This document shows, piece by piece, positions 21,402 through 26,645 of a stretch of DNA of 26,645 nucleotides (positions are counted from its first letter, which is position 1; every line of letters starts with the position of its first letter). Both the position numbers and the translations under genes were made by a program. The notes under the pieces are model-generated. The model was not told the DNA's origin and did no database searches. It saw only the letters and a list, made by a program, of their open reading frames with translations. The stretch lies in assembly GCF_032854445.1 (NCBI RefSeq), contig NW_027018438.1:1-26645 (forward strand). Direction: 5' to 3'. Source of the stretch: Liolophura sinensis (lineage: Eukaryota > Mollusca > Polyplacophora > Chitonida > Chitonidae).

Positions 21402-21951
21402 GAAATCGGCTACACTGTACTCTGTACAATCGCGACTGGTCATTACTATATTCAACTTTTGACTATAAGTTATGTGCCCTTCGGTAGCCCAGAAGACCTG
21501 AAATCTTTGGGCTAAGCCCATTTAACTCACCCAGCAATTGCCTTACTTCTAAGTGCAAGACAATCTCAATGTCTTTATCTAACGTGTAGAAAAACCACAC
21601 CATTTGTACATGAAAAACACAAGGTACTTGATACAGTCTGCTGTAAAAAGTACAACTGAACACTGAATCACTTCAGTAAGGTGCCAAAAGATGCGGAATT
21701 GAGGACAGGCATCGGCAGCTGTTGAAAAATTGCAAATTTCCCTGGTTTCCATGGAGTAAGAGCCGTTGCAGGGCACGTGATTATGACATAAATGATCATT
21801 CAATTGTCACTACAGCCAAAAGTATTGGTCGGAGAGCAACGCGGTTTGCACCATTCGATTTCTCGTCACAAAATACGTCGGATTAGCCTCTTACCAGCAG
21901 CACTGGAACAGTTTTTCCACTTTTGTATTTTACCTGGTCTTTTTGTTAATT
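21402..21951 (+). repeat. Monomer 40, class C
   Basis: Class C of 550 bp: the short end is offset by extra bases in TCTAACGTG (near 21581) and GAGGACAGG (near 21704). Private CTGAATCAC. Confidence 0.97.
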
Positions 21952-22499
21952 GAAATCGGCTACACTGTACTCTGTACAATCGCGACTGGTCATTACTATA
22001 TTCAACTTTTGACTATAAGTTATGTGCCCTTCGGTAGCCCAGAAGACCTGAAATCTTTGGGCCAAGCCCATTTAACTCACCCAGCAATTGCCTTACTTCT
22101 AAGTGCAAGACAATCTCAATGTCTTTATCTACGTGTAGAAAACCACACCATTTGTACGTGAGAAACACAAGGTACTTGATACAGTCTGCTGTAAAAAGTA
22201 CAACTGAACACTGACCAACTTCAGTAAGGTGCCAAAAGATGCGGAATTGAGCCAGGCATCGGCAGCTGTTAAAAAATTGCAAATTTCCCTGGTTTCCATG
22301 GAGTAAGAGCCGTTGCTATGCACGTGATTATGACATAAATGATCATTCAATTGTCGCTACAGCCAAAAGTATTGGTCGGAGAGCAACGCGGTTTGCACCA
22401 TTCGATTTCTCGTCACAAAATACGTCGGATTAGCCTCTTACCAGCAGCACTGGAACAGTTTTCGCACTTTTGCATTTTTGCCTCGTCTTTTTGTTAATT
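21952..22499 (+). repeat. Monomer 41, class D3
   Basis: D3 unit with GGGCCAAG, GTTAAAAAATTGC and private GCTATGCACG. One A is missing from the run near 22140. It ends with GCCTCGTC. Confidence 0.97.
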
Positions 22500-23049
22500 G
22501 AAATCGGCTACACTGTACTCTGTACAATCGCGACTGGTCTTTACTATATTCAACTTTTGACTATAAGTTATGTGCCCTTCGGTAGCCCAGAAGACCTGAA
22601 ATCTTTGGGCTAAGCCCATTTAACTCACCCAGCAATTGCCTTACTTCTAAGTGCAAGACAATCTCAATGTCTTTATCTACGTGTAGAAAAACCACACCAT
22701 TTGTACATGAAAAACACAAGGTACTTGATACAGTCTGCTGTAAAAAGTACAACTGAACACTGACTCACTTCAGTAAGGTGCCAAAAGATGCGGAATTGAG
22801 ACAGGCATCGGCAGCTGTTGAAAAATTGCAAATTTCCCTGGTTTCCATGGAGTAAGAGCCGTTGCAGGGCACGTGATTATGACATAAATGATCATTCAAT
22901 TGTCACTACAGCCAAAAGTATTGGTCGGAGAGCAACGCGGTTTGCACCATTCGATTTCTCGTCACAAAAATACGTCGGATTAGCCTCTTACCAGCAGCAC
23001 TGGAACAGTTTTTCCACTTTTGTATTTTTACCTGGTCTTTTTGTTAATT
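22500..23049 (+). repeat. Monomer 42, class C
   Basis: Class C of 550 bp with an extra A (22966-22970) and GTATTTTTACC at the end. Private GGTCTTTAC. Confidence 0.97.
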
Positions 23050-23598
23050 GAAATCGGCTACACTGTACTCTGTACAATCGCGACTGGTCATTACTATATT
23101 CAACTTTTGACTATAAGTTATGTGCCCTTCGGTAGCCCAGAAGACCTGAAATCTTTGGGCCAAGCCCATTCAACTCACCCAGCAATTGTCTCACTTCTAA
23201 GTCCAAGACAATCTCAATGTCTTTATCTACGTGTAGAAAAACCACACCATTTGTACGTGATAAACACAAGGTACTTGATACAGTCTGCTGTAAAAAGTAT
23301 AACTGAACACTGACCCACTTCAGTAAGGTGCCAAAAGATGCGGAATTGAGCCAGGCATCGGCAGCTGTTGAAAAATTGCAAATTTCCCTGGTTTCCATGG
23401 AGCAAGAGCCGTTGCTGGGCACGTGATTATGACATAAATAATCATGCAATTGTCGCTACAGCCAAAAGTATTGGCCGGAGGGCAAAGCGGTTTGCACCAT
23501 TCGATTTCTCGTCACAAAATACGTCGGATTAGCCTCTTACCAACAGCACTGGAACAGTTTTTCCACTTTTGCATTTTTGCCTGGTCTTTTTGTTAATT
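23050..23598 (+). repeat. Monomer 43, divergent D
   Basis: Has AAGTCCAAG (D1-like) and CCCACTTCAG (D2-like) with many private changes: CATTCAACTC, GTCTCACTTC, GTGATAAAC, GGAGCAAG, AATAATCATGC, GGGCAAAGCGG, CCAACAGCAC. Confidence 0.95.
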
Positions 23599-24147
23599 GA
23601 AATCGGCTACACTGTACTCTGTACAATCGCGACTGGTCATTACTATATTCAACTTTTGACTATAAGTTATGTGCCCTTCGGTAGCCCAGAAGACCTGAAA
23701 TGTTTGGGCTAAGCCCATTTAACTCACCCAGCAATTGCCTTACTTCTAAGTGCAAGAGAATCTCAATGTCTTTATCTACGTGTAGAAAAACCACACCATT
23801 TGTACATAAAAAACACAAGGTACTTGATACAGTCTGCTGTAAAAAGTACAACTAAACACTGACCAACATTTATAAGGTGCCAAAAGATGCGGAATTGGGC
23901 CAGGCATCGGCAGCTGTTAAAAAATTGCAAATATCCCTGGTTTCCATGGAGTAAGAGCCGTTGCTGGGCACGTGATTATGACATACATGATCATTCAATT
24001 GTCACTACAGCCAAAAGTATTGGTCGGAGAGCAACGCGGTTTGCACCATTCGATTTCTCGTCACAAAATACGTCGGATTAGCCTCTTACCAGCAGCACTG
24101 GAACAGTTTTTCCACTTTTGCATTTTTGCCTGGTCTTTTTGTTAATT
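23599..24147 (+). repeat. Monomer 44, divergent A
   Basis: Has TACATAAAAAAC, CATTTATAAGG and GAATTGGGCC, with private AAATGTTTGGG, CAAGAGAATC and ACATACATGATC. Confidence 0.95.
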
Positions 24148-24696
24148 GAAATCGGCTACACTGTACTCTATACAATCGCGAATGGTCATTACTATATTCA
24201 ACTTTTGACTATATGTTATGTGCCCTTCGGTAGCCCAGAAGACGTCAAATCTTTGGGCTAAGCCCATTTAACTCACCCAGCAATTGCCTTACTTCTAAGT
24301 GCAAGACAATCTCAATGTCTTTATCTACGTGTAGAAAAACCACACCATTTGTACATGAAAAACACAAGGTACTTGATACAGTCTGCTGTAAAAAGTACAA
24401 CTGAACACTGACTCACTTCAGTAAGGTGCCAAAAGATGCGGAATTGAGACAGGCATCGGCAGCTGTTGAAAAATTGCAAATTTCCCTGGTTTCCATGGAG
24501 TAAGAGCCGTTGCTGGGCACGTGATTATGACATAAATGATCATTCAATTGTCACTACAGCCAAAAGTATTGGTCGGAGAGCAACGCGGTTTGCACCATTC
24601 GATTTCTCGTCACAAAATACGTCGGATTAGCCTCTTACCAGCAGCACTGGAACAGTTTTCGCACTTTTGCATTTTTACCTGGTCTTTTTGTTAATT
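24148..24696 (+). repeat. Monomer 45, chimera B front / C back
   Basis: GACGTCAAAT in front, then TACATGAAAAAC and GAGACAGG behind; the switch lies in about 24250-24354. Private CTCTATACAATC, GCGAATGG and CTATATGTTATG. Confidence 0.92.
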
Positions 24697-25245
24697 GAAA
24701 TCGGCTAGAGTGTACTCTGTACAATCGCGACTGGTCATTACTATATTCAACTTTTGACTATAAGTTATGTGCCCTTCGGTAGCCCAGAAGACGTCAAATC
24801 TTTGCGCTAAGCCCATTTAACTCACCCAGCAATTGCCTTACTTCTAAGTGCAAGACAATCTCAATGTCTTTATCTACGTGTAGAAAAACCACACCATTTG
24901 TACATAAAAAACACAAGGTACTTGATACAGTCTGCTGTAAAACGTACAACTAAACACTGACCCACATTTATAAGGTGCCAAAAGATGCGGAATTGGGCCA
25001 GGTATCGGCAGCTGTTAAAAAATTGCAAATATCCCTAGTTTCCATGGAGTAAGAGCCGTTGCTGTGCACGTGATTATGACATAAATTATCATTCAATTGT
25101 CACTACAGCCAAACGTATTGGTCGGAGAGCAACGCGGTTTGCACCATTCGATTTCTCGTCACAAAGTACGTCGGATTAGCCTCTTACCAGCAGCACTGGA
25201 ACAGTTTTTCCACTTTTGCATTTTTGCCTGGTCTTTTTGTTAATT
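24697..25245 (+). repeat. Monomer 46, class A
   Basis: Class A with TACATAAAAAAC and AAATTATCAT (shared with unit 38). Private GGCTAGAGTG, TTTGCGCTAAG and AAACGTACAAC. Confidence 0.95.
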
Positions 25246-25794
25246 GAAATCGGCTACACTGTACTCTGTACAATCGCGACTGGTCATTACTATATTCAAC
25301 TTTTGGCTATAAGTTATGTGCCCTTCGGTAGCCCAGAAGACGTCAAATCTTTGGGCTAAGCCCATTTAACTCACCCAGCAATTGCCTTACTTCTAAGTGC
25401 AAGACAATCTCAATGTCTTTATCTACGTGTAGAAAAACCACACCATTTGTACGTGAGAAACACAAGGTACTTGATACAGTCTGCTGTAAAAAGTACAACT
25501 GAACACTGACCAACTTCAGTAAGGTGGCAAAAGATGCGGAATTGAGCCAGGCATCGGCAGCTGTTGAAAAATTGCAAATTTCCCTGGTTTCCATGGAGTA
25601 AGAGCCGTTGCTGGGCACGTGATTATGACATAAATGATCATTCAATTGTCGCTACAGCCAAAAGTATTGGTCGGAGAGCAACGCGGTTTGCACCATTCGA
25701 TTTCTCGTCACAAAATACGTCGGATTAGCCTCTTACCAGCAGCACTGGAACAGTTTTCGCACTTTTGCATTTTTGCCTGGTCTTTTTGTTAATT
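25246..25794 (+). repeat. Monomer 47, class B
   Basis: Class B with TTTTGGCTAT as in unit 39. Confidence 0.97.
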
Positions 25795-26342
25795 GAAATC
25801 GGCTACACTGTACTCTGTACAATCGCGACTGGTCATTACTATATTCAACTTTTGACTATAAGTTATGTGCCCTTCGGTAGCCCAGAAGACCTGAAATCTT
25901 TGGGCTAAGCCCATTTAACTCACCCAGCAATTGCCTTACTTCTAAGTGCAAGACAATCTCAATGTCTTTATCTACGTGTAGAAAAACCACACCATTTGTA
26001 CATGAAAAACACAAGGTACTTGATACAGTCTGCTGTAAAAAGTACAACTGAACACTGACTCACTTCAGTAAGGTGCCAAAAGATGCGGAATTGAGACAGG
26101 CATCGGCAGCTGTTGAAAAATTGCAAATTTCCCTGGTTTCCATGGAGTAAGAGCCGTTGCAGGGCACGTGATTATGACATAAATGATCATTCAATTGTCA
26201 CTACAGCCAAAAGTATTGGTCGGAGAGCAACGCGGTTTGCACCATTCGATTTCTCGTCACAAAATACGTCGGATTAGCCTCTTACCAGCAGCACTGGAAC
26301 AGTTTTCGCACTTTTGTATTTTACCTGGTCTTTTTGTTAATT
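25795..26342 (+). repeat. Monomer 48, class C
   Basis: Class C, 548 bp, with TTTTCGCAC followed by the GTATTTTACC end. Confidence 0.97.
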
Positions 26343-26645
26343 GAAATCGGCTACACTGTATTCTGTACAATCGCGACTGGTCATTACTATATTCAACTTT
26401 TGACTATAAGTTATGTGCCCTTCGGTAGCCCAGAAGACCTGAAATCTTTGGGCCAAGCCCATTTAACTCACCCAGCAATTGCCTTACTTCTAAGTGCAAG
26501 ACAATCTCAATGTCTTTATCTACGTGTAGAAAAACCACACCATTTGTACGTGAGAAACACAAGGTACTTGATACAGTCTGCTGTAAAAAGTACAACTGAA
26601 CACTGACCAACTTCAGTAAGGTGCCAAAAGATGCGGAATTGAGCC
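26343..26645 (+). repeat. Monomer 49, class D3, partial at right edge
   Basis: The first 303 bp of a unit like unit 41, with CTGTATTCTGTAC as in unit 38. It is cut by the window end, so the array continues. Confidence 0.95.

Larger units (their letters stand above)
20304..21951 (+). repeat. A-B-C module 5 (A front replaced by D3)
   Basis: Units 38, 39 and 40. Unit 38 has a D3-like front and an A back. Units 38 and 39 share AAATTATCAT and TTTTGGCTAT with units 46 and 47, pairing this module with module 6 at a 4393-bp offset. Confidence 0.8.
24697..26342 (+). repeat. A-B-C module 6
   Basis: Units 46, 47 and 48, followed by a partial D3 unit at the right edge, so the order A-B-C-D3 of units 38-41 is repeated here. 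Confidence 0.8.
1..26645 (+). repeat. Satellite DNA array, ~549-bp monomer, 48 full units plus one partial
   Basis: The whole window is a head-to-tail array. The start motif GAAATCGGCTACACTG (with rare single-base variants) recurs at 547-550 bp intervals from base 1 to base 26343. No unit is inverted, and no non-repeat sequence separates units. Both window edges lie inside the array, so its true length is unknown. The strand given is arbitrary. Units differ by scattered substitutions and a few 1-2 bp indels and fall into classes A, B, C and D1-D3 defined by linked variants. Long homogeneous arrays of this kind are typical of eukaryotic centromeric or heterochromatic satellites; the location is inferred, and the family was not recognised. 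No gene, tRNA, rRNA or transposon was seen in any stretch. Confidence 0.99.

Noticed and set aside
1-26645. CRISPR array
   Set aside because: Repeats are about 549 bp, directly abutting, with no unique spacers.
1-26645. rDNA, 5S or snRNA gene cluster
   Set aside because: No recognised rRNA or snRNA core sequence is seen in the monomer on either strand.
1-26645. CENP-B box
   Set aside because: The TTCG sites (CTTCGGTAGCCC and ATTCGATTTCTCG) lack the CGGG and other required positions of the 17-bp box.
1-26645. Hammerhead ribozyme, as found in some satellites
   Set aside because: No CTGATGA core followed by GAAA was found in the monomer on the forward strand, and nothing convincing on the reverse.
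1-26645. Transposon or LTR origin of the monomer
   Set aside because: No terminal repeats, target-site duplications or transposase or reverse-transcriptase motifs are visible; an ancient origin cannot be excluded.

Overview
The window is one uninterrupted tandem array (satellite DNA). A monomer of about 549 bp is repeated head-to-tail, always in the same orientation, 48 complete times plus a 303-bp partial copy that runs off the right edge. No unique flanking DNA, gene, RNA gene, transposon or inverted segment is seen anywhere. Monomer starts are set here at the motif GAAATCGGCTACACTG. Single-unit lengths range only from 547 to 550 bp. GC is about 42% (231 of 547 bases counted in unit 1).

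The sequence points to a eukaryotic satellite, probably centromeric or heterochromatic. That is inference from array size, homogeneity and lack of genes. I do not recognise the monomer and cannot name the species. CpG is only mildly below expectation (about 20 per monomer), which fits a lineage without strong germline CpG methylation of repeats, such as many invertebrates, better than vertebrates.

Monomers fall into diagnostic classes. A: CATTTATAAGG plus GAATTGGGCC, with subtype A2 carrying TACATAAAAAACACGAGG. B: GTAAGGTGGCAAAA. C: GAGACAGG plus usually TACATGAAAAAC, often ending GTATTTTACC. D1: AAGTCCAAG plus CATGAATAAGG. D2: GGTTCTTGATAC plus GAGCCAGG or GAGTCAGG. D3: B-like front without GTGG, and GTTAAAAAATTGC. 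Unit order: B C D1 D2 D2 D1 D2 D2 A2 (A/D2) A2 A B C D1 D2 D2 D1 D2 (D1/D2) A2 A (B/C) (A/C) C A B C A2 A B C D3 C A B C (D3/A) B C D3 C D A (B/C) A B C D3.

This gives higher-order structure. The left part (to about 11 kb) is built of D1-D2-D2 trimers. The right part is built of A-B-C(-D3-C) modules. A block of about 3.7 kb at the left edge is repeated almost perfectly 6.59 kb further on. A two-unit duplication sits at about 4.0-6.2 kb, and a four-unit block recurs at 4.39 kb spacing on the right. Several chimeric monomers mark crossover points. Together these record expansion by in-register unequal exchange or gene conversion.

None of the open reading frames looks like a real gene. They recur only because the monomer recurs, nearly all the longer ones start at TTG rather than ATG, and stops fall at fixed monomer positions. 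Short palindromes and an alternative-hairpin element recur in every monomer and are the only candidates for functional sites.
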